A DNA stretch of 64,000 nucleotides from Bradysia coprophila (lineage: Eukaryota > Arthropoda > Insecta > Diptera > Sciaridae). Positions 21,498 to 32,508 of the stretch are shown here, piece by piece. The DNA lies in contig NW_023503376.1 of NCBI RefSeq assembly GCF_014529535.1, positions 372,001-436,000 on the forward strand, given 5' to 3'. Each line of letters starts with the position of its first letter. The stretch's first letter is position 1. The notes beneath the pieces are model-generated. The model was not told where the DNA came from and searched no databases. It worked only from the letters and a program-made list of their open reading frames with translations. The position numbers and the translations under genes were made by a program.

Positions 21498-23312
21498 TTA
21501 TTTTCGTACAAAACCTCCTTGAACATTAAATTTCTTCCAAATCATTTCCAGAACAAACACAATTGAGCTTACCGTCCAACCATAAAATATTAGCTTCGGG
21601 AATTGATCATCACTATCAGCCGAGCTAGCATCGCTGACTTCTTCTTCGCGTCTACGCAAAATTTTGATATTCTCCTCTAAAAGCCATTTTTCATAATCAG
21701 CATCCGTTTCGACATTCCATCGCTGCATCAGTCCAGATTGACTTATTTGATGAATGTGTTCATTCACACGTTCAATGAACGGGAAATCATTATTGATCAA
21801 GTATGTGTAAATTTCAGGACACAGACGCACTTTGGAAATGTGGTAGCCTTGAATGTTCAGTCGTTTCTGTACGTTTATTTTAATCTTGACAAGATACTCC
21901 TCTCGTATGAACGAAATTGATGTGTTAAACGAATTTACATGTTGATTAAACAACAAGTTATCAATTGTAATTACTCTCTCCGTCCAGTTCACATTTTCCA
22001 ATTGATCTGTAAGCATCTCAACTGTACTATTTGTCCATGATTCGTTCCAAGTATAAACGTCAAACGGAGAATTGTAAAGATCATGAATCGTGTCTATCTG
22101 CGGCTGAATAATCGGAATTGTGAGATAACTTTGAAACGCACCTACAACTACATTGACTATAATCAATCCGGTAAATGTAAGCGGAACGATCACCAGCACT
22201 TCAATACCATACAATCTACGGTATCTGATACACGCGTTATCATTCATCAAAAGGTTAAGGACGTCGAATAGACACTGAATGACCTCAAATTTTCCGAGTC
22301 TCTTGAAGCGGAAAAAAATTAAAGAAATGATGATCACAACAATCGCAATGAAAGAATATGGGATGAGAGTGTGCGTGCTGATGGCTTGTAAATAAGCTGC
22401 AAACCCTGAATATGGTAATGCTTCGGGTACTGCTACAACCATCTCGGTAACCTCAAATGGGTACACCGGACTTACTTCAAAATCATCAATACTAGAGACC
22501 ACATGTAGCAGTACACACAATTCTCTTTCGCAAAATTCATCCAGTACTGATGACGCATTACTTTCTACTTTAGCAACTGAGGCATTCATAACATCAACCA
22601 AAGTGAACCATAATTGTTCATCGCGATGTTCTGTAAAATCGGTGTAGAGCAATGTAATTGGATACTTTTCAAAATTAGATCTTTGACTAAGAAAGAAATT
22701 GTCGTACGACTCGCAACCAGTTATATTAACCACTTTAAACGTTCCGAAAGGACTGAAAGAAAAAACAGTCAATAATTTCTCTGGACCCGCTTCCCAAACT
22801 TCTTCAGCCTCTGAGGGTGTTGCAGCAAAAATGTTAATTATCCAATGTTTCCAACTCCAATCAAACAAATTTTCTAAATCTTTCATGGAAGCGCTCTGAG
22901 GATACAACACCCCAATTTTCATGTTTATGTGACGAAGTTGAATTCTCTTCACTTGAGTGAGCAAGTTAAGATTATTTTCGAATGTAATACTGCCAGGGAC
23001 CACAATCATAAATGTATTTTTGCTTCTTATTTCCGTCAAATTCTGGAGCGCGGTAATGTTTTCATCTTCACTTTGAAACACATACACACTTTGTGGAGTG
23101 AACTGTCCTGGTTCGTTTGTACGTTTTATGTAACGATCATCGATTTCAATCGATGAATCTAATAAGAATATGTTATGGTCAAAGTCGAAGTGATTATTTA
23201 GTTTGCTTATGAGTTTCAGTTCGTCAAATTTTGCACAGGTGTGTACTACAACAGTGGTGAGTACGACGAGACCCAGAAATATTAACATTATTTCTGAAAA
23301 TTGTGATACCAT
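21498..23312 (-). CDS. Divergent ionotropic (chemosensory) receptor
   Basis: An intronless frame of 604 residues from the ATG at 23312; 14 more upstream codons start only at TTG. A hydrophobic signal peptide lies at about 7-27. A long extracellular, ligand-binding-like region follows. TM1 is at about 317-334, a re-entrant pore-like segment at 342-358, TM2 at 369-394, then the S2-like half starting FQSYLTIPIIQPQIDTIHDL, whose pattern recalls the insect IR motif after TM2. The last TM is at about 576-594 and the tail is short and basic. Canonical glutamate-binding Arg/Thr/Asp residues are not evident, as in most divergent insect IRs, which sense tastants or odours in chemosensory neurons. Lack of introns also fits divergent IRs. 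It lies between two inverted 1.2-kb transposons. Confidence 0.8.
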   Translation of the reverse strand: MVSQFSEIMLIFLGLVVLTTVVVHTCAKFDELKLISKLNNHFDFDHNIFLLDSSIEIDDRYIKRTNEPGQFTPQSVYVFQSEDENITALQNLTEIRSKNTFMIVVPGSITFENNLNLLTQVKRIQLRHINMKIGVLYPQSASMKDLENLFDWSWKHWIINIFAATPSEAEEVWEAGPEKLLTVFSFSPFGTFKVVNITGCESYDNFFLSQRSNFEKYPITLLYTDFTEHRDEQLWFTLVDVMNASVAKVESNASSVLDEFCERELCVLLHVVSSIDDFEVSPVYPFEVTEMVVAVPEALPYSGFAAYLQAISTHTLIPYSFIAIVVIIISLIFFRFKRLGKFEVIQCLFDVLNLLMNDNACIRYRRLYGIEVLVIVPLTFTGLIIVNVVVGAFQSYLTIPIIQPQIDTIHDLYNSPFDVYTWNESWTNSTVEMLTDQLENVNWTERVITIDNLLFNQHVNSFNTSISFIREEYLVKIKINVQKRLNIQGYHISKVRLCPEIYTYLINNDFPFIERVNEHIHQISQSGLMQRWNVETDADYEKWLLEENIKILRRREEEVSDASSADSDDQFPKLIFYGWTVSSIVFVLEMIWKKFNVQGGFVRK

Positions 23313-23940
23313 TATTATGGCCAAATGGATTTCAAAACTAAATGTGGACGACAACGAATTCCAATTTTGTTTGATTCGAAATATATTTGAAATCTCATTT
23401 GATTTAAAATATTTATTATATGAAAAGTGTTGATGAATCTGATACGCAGATCTCCCACATGTTTTAAACGTACTAATTTTCTAAAATACGTTTGGTTTAT
23501 ACTTCTGTGATAAGACGTTTCGACCACCGTTTCGATCTGTGAGAAAATTTGACGTTTTTTTGACGTCTTTTGACGTTTTACATTAATATGCAGTTCAAAA
23601 ATACCATTTCTCGACAATGGTACTCGATACAGTGCTCTATCGAACACTATACTATTATGATGGCTTAGTCATCTGTTGGTTAACAATTCAACAAATGTAG
23701 ATACATTGAACTCCGTATCTATACAAGAATCAAAACCCATGTCGCATGGGCTTCTTTCGAGTATAGGGTCGATATTCCCTTTGTACGGGGTATCATTGTA
23801 AAGCTATGATAATACTCTATCAGGGCAACCACTGATCTGAACAACAACAACATACTTTTTGTTATTTTTGAATAGTGCTTCAGTACACTATGTCCATAAT
23901 TATGTGTGTCAATCGTCTGTAGCGGCAGTAAATCACGTAT

Positions 23941-25168
23941 AAAACATAGCTAACGCCGACCCGTACAAAACACCTATTCGTATCAAAAGCCTTTACTGTG
24001 AAACTCTTCATTTCTTTTACTTCATTCTCTACTGAAAAGCTATTCGCCCTTTAAAATCACTTGCATTATCTTTCTTTGCCTTGTTAGCAGATACAAATAA
24101 ATTGCCGGAGGCAATATAGACAGCCCCGTACGAAGTCAACTTTCATAAATTCCTATTTAAACAGCTATATACCGCTATATTTACCTATATTTTCCTATAA
24201 ATAAACATTTCACAGATGAATATGCTATTATATAGCTCTATATGCCTGTATATAGCTCAATATAGCTGTATATAGGTATATATAGATGTCCATATATGGA
24301 ATGCCTGAAACACCCCACACACATAACAAATTATTTCCATGTTAACAGAAACTCTCTAAGCATCATTTTTCCCAAGATATATCACTTTTATTAAAATCCA
24401 ATATGGCCACCGGCAGCCATTTTGTTAGGAGACCAGAAATTTTACCGACGCTTTACATTCGTTAATACCTTTCAAACAAAAAAAATTCATGAAATTCGGT
24501 CAAAATTTACTCGAGATATTGACAAAATACTCCACGTTCACTGTACGGCCGAGTAGCCAGATAAGAGCTCACTCCAAGAGACCTAGCTCACGCTCCGGAG
24601 AACATAATTTCAAAAACTTTTTTTTCCCTGATTGGTACGGTCAATACCTATCTAATAAAGCTAAAACAGACGAAATATGTTGAAATGTGGCCGACCTACA
24701 AGCAAAAACTGCTTGCCGCCCTGTGCCTGTTTCACACCAAGGGGTCTAACTCACGAGTCGGACATCCGATTTCCATAAACTTTCTTTTTGTCGATCGGTA
24801 TTGTAAAAACCTTTTATTTGACGTATCAGTTACAAGTGTAACGTTTGAATGTCCGGAGATATCTTCGAAAAACCTTAAAGCACTTATTGGGCCACAGCTC
24901 GGGAAGGGTCGATCCAAAATCACTCATCTTCGAACTAAGCCTGTCTTTTGACATTACCAAACGGGAAAAAAAAGAATTTTCGAAATCGGATGCGTTTTAC
25001 TCAAGTTATCGTGCAGACGGACAGACGGACAGACGGACATTTTTTTTTCACTGATTTGGCATCTCTAGACAACCACAATAGGTTTCCCCTTACTCAGGGA
25101 GTCCAATTCGACGTGTTACGGACGTATGCGTAAACGCATAAGACCTCAGTACTTCGTACGGGTCTAAA
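23941..25168 (+). mobile_element. DINE-1/pearl-like element, subfamily 2, right of receptor gene
   Basis: An inverted, near full-length match to 19909-21136: same ends, same TTGCCGGAGGCAA hairpin (24103-24115), TATATAGC block, GACGGACA tract (25015-25040) and terminal GTACTTCGTACGGGTCT hairpin. It encodes no protein. Confidence 0.75.
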
Positions 25169-25959
25169 AACACCCTTTTTCAACCTTTGCACCTTCACCA
25201 CCAGCCAAGACGCAAACATGAAAATTAAACGACTGCGGTTTTGAACTATTGGGGCCAAGGGCTATCTGGGCATATGAACAAACCGTCGCAAAAAAATTGC
25301 TCCGACGGAGCCTGGTCCACTTTCAAAAAAATCCCTCAATTATGACACTCCAGAATTTTGTGGGAGGTCTGCACATACAGAGCAGAGAAAGTGTGGGATC
25401 ACTGTCAAATAAATTCAAGCGTTTCGACGCTTTAATTATTCTTTCAATGTATTTAATAAGCGTAAAGTGTAGAGTGACATTACTAATCGATAGTGAACTG
25501 CTACATAATTGATTATAAAAGTTGTATGACACCAATGGGATCATCATCAGATAGAACTTTATATTACAACGATTTTTTGATGTAAACCGTGTATCGGTAG
25601 CAACAAAAACTATTGACTTCACTGTAAACTTTAGCAAATAGGGCAGAACTTCAATTTCAATCAGAACAAATTGTTCGGAATAGGAATCTACATTGTACAA
25701 TGTTAAAGTTCCAAAATGTTTTAATTGGAATTTGGTCGAAAACAGGACGTAGATTGCACTGGTTTTTGTATGGCAAAGTATGCGACCTGATTCGACCTGG
25801 TTTTTATGTGTGTTTTTTTTCGCATGGGAGATCAGTCCGCTGGGTAAAACAGGTCGAAGCCATCGTTCAATATGCTATCCGACAAAATATTACCAGAATT
25901 CAGATTCGATAAAAAATTCAGCATGAAAATACCCCCAAGATTACAGTGCGGCTGAACGG

Positions 25960-27425
25960 ATCACAACCGCCAGAGAATAGCACAGCTTTGTTTTCAGATG
26001 CCTCACTAATAAAAGATTCAGCGGGAGTAGGATTATATTCTGGGGTGTTAGAAATCGATAGGGCAACACCTCTGGGTTAACATTCGTCTATTTTCTTTCG
26101 TAGCACAAATAAGAGCTATAATAGAAAGCTACTACGCAATCAAAGACAAAGGTGTTTCTAACCAAGAGTTATGTATCTGTTCAGGTAATCAGGCATCCAT
26201 TAAAGCCATTGCATCGTTTGACATAAAATCAGCACTAATACTACAACAAGGGCCCTCTCAATAGAACGAGCCATCAGAACAGTCGCACATACACATAGGG
26301 CCTAGTATCGGCCTCAGTCCGAGGATCCAAATTTAATTTTTTTTTTCAACTACATTCTATTCGGCCTTTGATTACCTTCCAAATGAAACAAAAATACGAA
26401 AAACGGATGAAATTTGCTCGAGTTATATGTAAAATACACATAGGGCCCTAGTAGTGGCCTTAGTCCAAGGACCCAAATTTAATTTTTTTTTCAACAACAT
26501 TCTATTCGGCGTTCGATTACCTTCCAAATGACACAAAAATTACGAAAAACGAATGAAATTTACTTGAGTTCTATGTAAAATACACATAGGGCCCTAGTGG
26601 CTTTTCACTTCTAAGGCCCTAACTCACGGTCCACTCACCCGATTTTAAAAAACTTTTTTTTCCTGGATTGGTATTGACAATACCTATCGTTTGCCGTGTC
26701 ATTTACATTTCCATCGTTTATTTTGCCATAAATATCACCAAAAGACCTTAAATCACGTAGGTGGCCCTAACTCACGAAGGGCCGACCCGAATATGCCCAT
26801 CTTCGAACTTAGCCTCACTATTTTGACTATCTTTCAGGGATTTTTTTTTTTTTTAAATCGGATTTGATTTACTCAAGATATCGACGTGACAGACAGACGG
26901 ACAGACGGCCCAAATTTTTATTGCGGATTCGTCATCTATGAACAATGAACATAGGCAAACACTTTGCCCTTACCGTCTGCTTCGAATTCCATCAATTACA
27001 CACGGCATCGTAATCCTATAAGCCCCTTCGTACTTCGTACGGGGCTAACAAACTGACAAATTAAAATGAAAAATCATATATTTGAATGTGTGTGTGACAG
27101 CTCCGTGTACAGACAGTACTCGGGACTCTTAATGTCAAAAGTAAAGGGGACTCATAATGTCAAAATCAAAGCAAAGTTGACTTTTTCGTGTTAGTGGTGT
27201 GTGTGATATAATTTTTCAATGAATTTCGGTCATAATTCCTCTAGGTAGTCTACCTCTATGTACTACAATGCATGGAGTAATTAAATGATTAATCATCAAA
27301 CAACAGAGTCATCCTACTATGGGTTCCAGGACACTCGAATATAGAACCATAGAACGTAATGAAAAAGCCGATGAACTAGCAAAATCAGGGGCACTAACCA
27401 ACACATTGATTTCTTCTAATCTAAC
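25960..27425 (+). pseudogene. Decayed non-LTR retrotransposon RNase H domain, split by insertion
   Basis: Before the insertion the frames read FSDASLIKDSAGVG and later ELCICSGNQASIKAI, matching the RNase H blocks (Y/F)(T/S)DGS and ICSDSQAAIKA of Jockey/R1-type elements. After it, around 27305-27400, come WVPGHSNIE and NEKADELAKSGA, the conserved C-terminal block. Stops and frameshifts interrupt all parts, and the SDS aspartate position is altered (SGN). The element at 26267-27047 and another 240 bp of unrelated sequence separate the halves. It is a dead copy; no reverse-transcriptase domain is left in view. Confidence 0.7.
26267..27047 (+). mobile_element. DINE-1/pearl-like element, copy with 5' deletion
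   Basis: Starts CGAGCCATCAGAACAGTCG, then jumps straight to the tandem region (CACATAGGGCC), missing the usual 5' hairpin segment. It has two roughly 146-bp monomers, a GACAGACGGACAGACGG tract, and the terminal AGCCCCTTCGTACTTCGTAC/GGGGCT hairpin. It is inserted in the RNase H pseudogene. Confidence 0.75.
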
Positions 27426-27437
27426 AACCCAGGACTT

Positions 27438-27443
27438 TTTATT
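27438..27443 (-). terminator. Polyadenylation signal AATAAA
   Basis: AATAAA on the minus strand 48 nt after the TGA of the four-exon gene ending at 27491. Confidence 0.65.
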
Positions 27444-27490
27444 AAATATTTTTTTTTTGTACAATTCAATTGTTTTTGGATGAACAGTGT

Positions 27491-30400
27491 TCATTGAACA
27501 CTGGCTTTGCTTTCTACAGCATCTAATGCTTTTATTGCATCATCTAAGCGTTTAAGTGCTCCTTCAAGCGTAATAGTGAACATACGGACCTGAAATAGAA
27601 AAACAAGTTGGAGTGCCAATTTCTTTACGAGCTCAGTTCCATTGAAAAAACCGATTGAAGTTAATAAAATAAAGTGCTAAAATTCCGAGCGTTAACTTAG
27701 TTAAAATCAGTTTTCGTTAAACTTCGCATATTTCTTAACGGAACACGAAGGTTCCAAGGCTATGAATCCTACATTCCATGCAAGTCCAAAGTGTCCATTC
27801 CACTCAACAAAAAATACTCCGTGAGAGAGCCGTGAGAGAGCAAACTGTCAAGTAGCTCTAAACAAAGAAAAAATTGAAAAAAAAATCAATTTTGTCTCTC
27901 ACATGGAGTACTTTTTTGGTAAGAGTACTAAGCATAAAAATCAACAATTGATGTGAACAAAAAATATCCCAGACATACAAATCCTTCGGCAGCTTCATCA
28001 GATGATGCGTCCTTAGTAAATTTTGACATTATACTGCTAACTTCTTCAGCTACTTCTGATGGAATAACGGCAGATAGTTCGGTTTTAAATTTTTCAATAT
28101 CTTGAAGTGTGATGTCGTCCTTGTCACTGGCAGATTTGATCCAGCCTTTGTTCAAAATTTCGGATACACCTGATTTTTGAGCTTCGGTCAAAGTGATGTT
28201 CTTGATCACGGCAATACTTTCGATCACCTGTGTGAGTATTTCTGGCTGCAAAAGGTAATATTTAACCTAGTTTGGTTCATCGAATTTTGTTAGAAAGGAT
28301 AACTAACTAGAGAAACACTTTCTTCGCTGCTTGAATCATTGGTATCGGCTTTACGGGGCAAACGAGCAGAAAGGCAAACCTGGAACATAAAACATGAAGT
28401 TCGTCTTTTAAAACGGATAGCAAAAATTAAGCATCTTTCAATGGCATTACTTCATGTAACCCTTCGTCACTAGTGATAAGAAGTACATCAGCATACCTGC
28501 ATACCAGCATACTTTCCTCAACATCTGCCACTTGTGACGCAAATTTTTTTTGGTAAAATTTTGTTTCTAGAATTACTTTGGTCAAATTTTTGCTGTTACA
28601 GTTTTTGCGTACAAGCGCAGAATGCGTCACCTCCAGCGATATCAGTTGTTTTGGAAGTATGCACAGGGACTTGCGTCACTTTTACTCTTTTGAGTGTTTT
28701 TGACTGATATCAGTTCTTTTGGAAGAATTAGTAGATTGTTATATTTAAAAAATTTAAAAAATTTGAAAATTTTTTTAAATTTGAAAACTTTGAAAATTTT
28801 GAATTTTTTTTTGATACAGTGAACGACATCTCAAATGTCTCACTGTCAAATTTTTCTGAGAATTTTATTGTGTCATTGCAAATTCACAATGACATTCTCT
28901 GAAAAAAATGACAGTGAGACATTTGAGATGTCGTTCACTGTAATTTTGAAATTTTTCTTGAAAATTGTAAAAAAAAAAAATTGGAATTTTTTTTGAAAAT
29001 TTGAAAATGAAGAAAAATTTAAAAAATTTAAAAATAAAATTAAAGCAAAATAAAATGATCGAGTCTGGTTTTTGACAATTAAAATTCAATTGTCAAAAAC
29101 CAGACTCGATCATTTTATTTTGCTTTTACCTTATTTGAAAAATTTAAAAAATTTTGAAAAATTTAAAGAATTTTAAAAAATTTAAAAAAATTTGAAAATT
29201 TTAAAAAATTTTGAAAAATTTAAAAAAAATTTGAAAAATTTAAAAAAATTTTAAAAAGTTTAAAAAAATTTAAAAAGTTTTGAAAAATTTAAAATTTTAA
29301 AAAATACTAAATTTAGGAAAAAAATTGAGGCGAGCAGAGCTTACCAAAAGCAAACAAATTTGTTCTACCATGCACACACACACTTAAAGGTGTTCTTATA
29401 TGGGGCCTATATGGGAACTTCGAGGAGCCCTAGCTCCGAAACGAGGCCGGTTCTCCCCAAATTTTTTTTTCTGGAATGTCTTAGAATGACGACTAGAATC
29501 TACTCCCAAAATTTCAACAAAATCTAAAGGAGACTTTAGAAGATAGGAAACACGGACGGACGGACGGACGCACTAACAAAGTAACGTAGGATTTTTTCAT
29601 TTCGTTTAAAGTACTGAAATTGACCAAAATGTATGGAACTGGGGCTTCCTGGAAGATTTTTTGCGTGGCCAAATTTTAAGCTGCAAGAACGTGTGATAGC
29701 TCGTTGAACTCGTACGGACGCCTAGTTTTTTTTAATGGTAATTTGGAGTCATTTGTCTTTGAATTGTAGAACTTCAATATTTGCTGTATATATGGTTCTG
29801 CAGTCTACGACAAAAAATTTTTTGTGAAATTTTTTCTAGTAATGGACTTGCGTCACGGGCGCTATGCTAACGCGCGCCCATGATTTTGTCACGAGTAATT
29901 GTATTTTTCAGGGACAAGCTTACGACGTGTACAATAGCATTATCTGCTTGAGAGTGCTATGCGTGTTCCTTAAAAACATCCCTTTCATCACGAGTCACAA
30001 ACTATGTTTATTGCGCTTAAGAACTGAAATAGTTAGTAAATGGGGTTGTTTTGAGTACTAGATGTGAGTTGGCCGATATTATCAAAGCGAGTTCCTCAAC
30101 ACATAGTGTGCGCAAAATCCGCATTTTCTAACATGTTAATAACAAGATTTTCTCGACTATCAGTTGAAATATTCATAATTTTCAAGCAAAACCACATCAA
30201 CCCGTAACTAATCACGGCAGAGTAAAATAAACCAGGCAGTAGCGGTTCATTTTTGAAACGTCAAATGAGGGACCTAATATACTGTATGAAAATGAACTCA
30301 AATGAACACAATGAACACAATTCGCAAAACACAAAGGCTTTTAGATAATTCAGGTTCAAAGTCAAATCAAGCGCTACTGCCTGGCTTACTTTACTCTGCC

Positions 30401-30572
30401 GTGAACTAATACATGATCGTAGTAGTATTCTGTCAAATTCCTGCGCAAATAAATCGATTGCTAACTAGGTTGATGCTGAAGATTATGAATATTTTCATCA
30501 CTAGACAAAATGTATTTACGTTATTACATTGATTAGACAGCCAATGACAAAAATCGCGAGCACTTTATTCAT
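27491..30572 (-). CDS. Secreted helical protein of unknown family (4 exons)
   Basis: Exons 30572-30528, 28379-28308, 28245-27979 and 27589-27491; all three introns are phase 0 with GT-AG ends (donors GTAATA, GTTAGT, GTATGT). The product is 160 residues. Residues 1-20 are a signal peptide split by intron 1 (MNKVLAIFVIGCLIN then VCLSA, cleavage before RLPRK). A Ser/Asp/Glu-rich linker follows (27-36), then mostly amphipathic helix, including PEILTQVIESIAVIKN and a terminal helix GALKRLDDAIKALDAVE; there are no cysteines in the mature part. TATA and initiator upstream and AATAAA downstream agree with the model. Intron 1 (2.1 kb) is full of transposons and intron 3 holds a MITE. I do not recognise the family; secreted carrier, allergen or effector are guesses. 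Reading through the exon 3 donor gives a false longer C-terminus. Confidence 0.75.
27790..27935. repeat. GTACTCCGTG-type MITE, copy 3
   Basis: Reverse-oriented copy of the 4164-4307 family with ends AGTGTCCATTCCACTC and GTAAGAGTACTAAGCAT. It lies in intron 3 of the secreted helical protein gene. TA duplications are not preserved. Confidence 0.75.
28440..28740. repeat. Mosaic of MITE fragments
   Basis: 28510-28580 matches one arm of 32987-33147 (AACATCTGCCACTT, GACGCA, TTTTTTGGTAAAATTTTG). 28620-28725 matches the GATATCAGTTCTTTTGGAAG module of 19034-19276. All within intron 1 of the secreted-protein gene. Confidence 0.55.
28815..28942. repeat. MITE with TACAGTGAACGACATCTC ends
   Basis: Near-perfect inverted arms of about 55 bp start TACAGTGAACGACATCTC and end with the reverse complement, with TA termini. 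The loop is short. Confidence 0.8.
29041..29128. repeat. Near-perfect 88-bp palindrome
   Basis: Arms of about 42 bp (core AATGATCGAGTCTGG against CCAGACTCGATCATT) meet at AATTAAAATTCAATT. It sits between A/T-rich AAATTTAAAAAATTT low-complexity stretches (28740-28810 and 29130-29320). Confidence 0.8.
29375..29730. mobile_element. Possible third Helentron-associated subfamily
   Basis: Contains GACGGACGGACGGACG (29553-29568) and ends near GTGATAGCTCGTTGAACTCG followed by TACGGACGCCTAG and a T-run. Related ends are at 19797-19830 and 34572-34600. No monomers or clear left end. Confidence 0.4.
29843..29885. repeat. GACTTGYGTCACGSCC hairpin module
   Basis: GGACTTGCGTCACGGGCGC...GCTAACGCGCGCCCATGAT: self-complementary GGGCGC/GCGCCC core around CTAACG. 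Confidence 0.5.
30213..30403. repeat. CACGGCAGAGTAAA MITE with 7-bp target duplication
   Basis: Terminal inverted repeats CACGGCAGAGTAAA...TTACTCTGCCGTG with subterminal CCAGGCAGTAGCG/CGCTACTGCCTGG. AACTAAT occurs directly on both sides (30206-30212 and 30404-30410). It lies in intron 1 of the secreted-protein gene. Confidence 0.85.
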
Positions 30573-30627
30573 TTTTCTTGACACTTTGTTTTTGGTTACA
30601 CACGGTTTTTAATTCGACTATCACTGA

Positions 30628-30664
30628 ACTGACCAAAATTTCCGTTGAGATTGCAGTTTATATA
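30628..30664 (-). promoter_or_regulatory. Core promoter: TATATAAA plus TCAGT
   Basis: On the minus strand TATATAAA (30664-30657) is followed by TCAGT at 30632-30628, about 34 nt on, and by a leader of about 55 nt to the ATG at 30572. Confidence 0.65.
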
Positions 30665-30840
30665 GCCGTGCTAAATCAAATAAAAATTCGGGTTATCGCC
30701 TTACGGATGTGAATCTTAAAATAATTGTGCGATACGAACTAATGGTGATGGGAGTATATTCAGCTTCATCGCATAACATTGAATTCAATTTGAATTTCGA
30801 GAATCTCTAACTACTAGTTAGTGACTAGTGTCAAAATATT

Positions 30841-30853
30841 GCGACTTCGTCGC
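30841..30853. repeat. GCGAC-TTC-GTCGC mini-hairpin
   Basis: Perfect 5-bp stem with a three-base loop, C-GAA-G on the complementary strand. Surrounding 30670-31510 shows no gene. Confidence 0.6.
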
Positions 30854-31525
30854 GTATTTCCAACGTTGAGGCCGTATAACAATACACATCGTGCGCCTAA
30901 AAAACATTTATCATCGAGTTGTATCCAACGTTTTTCGCAATAAAGGAAACGGAAAGTCCTTTTTTTCGTCACTTGTTGCTAAAAGATTTTTTTCATGTGT
31001 AGGGGCCAAAAACGGGGGCTTTGCAGAAATGTTGTGGGGTTTTCAGCCGCTACATGAAAAGGTTTAATATGGACCAACCATCGAAGAAGTCGATTAAAAC
31101 AATCGACCGAAACGAACATCGTAAATTCCTCGTTTAAGACCACACGTGATTGCATTTTAGGCACTTTCGTTTGTCGCCCTCAATGTCCAGAACCTACCGT
31201 CGACAACAGAAAATTGACAGAATTCTTTTGTTCAAATGTCAATTTGGACACTATTCACTTATAAAAATGGTTCATTTTCGACGCACATCGTAGAACAACT
31301 TTTTGCTAAGGTTTACTTTTAACGTCATCATAAAAATATCAAAAAAGTCGGTTTCCCGGTCCATTAAGTGATACCGTGCAAATCTATTACGTAACCACCA
31401 GACTTATTTTTTATTTCATTTTTTTGTTTGTTGGTCACGTAATAATTATACTTTTAGCGAATGTCGTTATCGTCTTAGGGTACTCACGCCAGTTTAAGTT
31501 TCGAAATAGAATCTAAGAATCAAAG

Positions 31526-31687
31526 CAACGCACTTTAAGCATGAGTGGTACTCTACATACTGTACTGAAACTGGACAGTGTATCGAACAAATTTTGGCAC
31601 CGTAAAAAAATTCGGATAATTTTTTCATTTAAAATAGTACTCTATTTGACAGCTACCACTTGAAGCACTTTTGCTTGAAGTGCGTTG
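31526..31687. repeat. CAACGCACTTCAAGC MITE, copy 1, 7-bp duplication
   Basis: Ends CAACGCACTTTAAGC and GCTTGAAGTGCGTTG, flanked by ATCAAAG on both sides (31519-31525, 31688-31694). The second copy at 61946-62090 is in opposite orientation. Confidence 0.85.
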
Positions 31688-31694
31688 ATCAAAG

Positions 31695-32160
31695 CAATAA
31701 ATTTCCTTGCTTAGACGTTAGAAAATAAAGATTTTGCGCATACGATGCGTTGCTGAAATAGCCTTCGGCTTCTATCGGCAATCCCATTCCCATTTAACAA
31801 CTAGTTAGCAAGAAGCGATTATTTAAATCTTACTTACTCCCGCTGTAGTTGCATGAAGTTTTCTTCTCATACTTTCGAATCTAGAGTTTAGACGAACACT
31901 CATTTTTCCAACGTCAAAAAGACTCCAAATTTTAAAGTATATGTAGACGTGGACGTTTGCATGTGTTGTGTTGATTTTATTCTCACTAAGAACTCATGAC
32001 TCCCATCTTTACGAGAAAATATCTTGATTGCATAAATCTTTCTTATGTTCATGCTAGAAGTGGAGCTGTGGTTTAGATCAAGATCTTTTAGTTAGACCGA
32101 AACTGGCCCATGTACCTTATTTGTTGCAAAAATTACGAAATTGCACTCAAGCATTTCGAA
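31695..32160. other. Intergenic, no gene seen
   Basis: AT-rich with one GCCTTCGGC mini-hairpin at 31761-31769. Nothing else recognised. Confidence 0.5.
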
Positions 32161-32162
32161 TT

Positions 32163-32508
32163 TCAGATGAAGCAACAAAAGGTTGACAAAAAACTGATAA
32201 GTTCAGCTTTTAAGTTGGTTTGACTGCGACATTCGCTGTTCTCGATTGAAGAATTAACATCACATTCTACTTTTATTTGCAGTTCATCGCCATTTGCGTA
32301 AATTATTTGAGTTTCGTAAATTTGTATTAGATGAAGGCGAGGATTAATGTTGGGAAGAGTTTTCTGATTTGGGATTTGTAGTGGTTTGTAATTGATTTCT
32401 CGTGAGGAATCTCGAAAAATATTTTGCTTAGAAAAAGTGGGATGTTCCTTATTCGATAAAAATACGATAAAAAATGACAAAAATGTTGACAGCTGCAGGT
32501 AATGTAAT
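32163..32508 (-). CDS. Possible exon of an unidentified protein
   Basis: An open frame of about 110 codons follows a good acceptor (TTACCTGCAG) and ends in TGA. It starts hydrophobic (LSTFLSFFIVFLS) and has a plausible soluble middle (IYETQIIYANGDELQIKVEC) with three spaced cysteines. The only upstream in-frame initiator is TTG, so if real it is a spliced exon. No promoter or partner exon found. Confidence 0.2.

Noticed and set aside
23313..23354. Fourteen extra N-terminal residues on the ionotropic receptor
   Set aside because: They need a TTG start; the ATG at 23312 gives a proper signal peptide.
27928..27978. C-terminal extension VCLGYFLFTSIVDFYA of the secreted helical protein
   Set aside because: It is read-through of a GTATGT donor into an intron; a fourth exon continues the frame.
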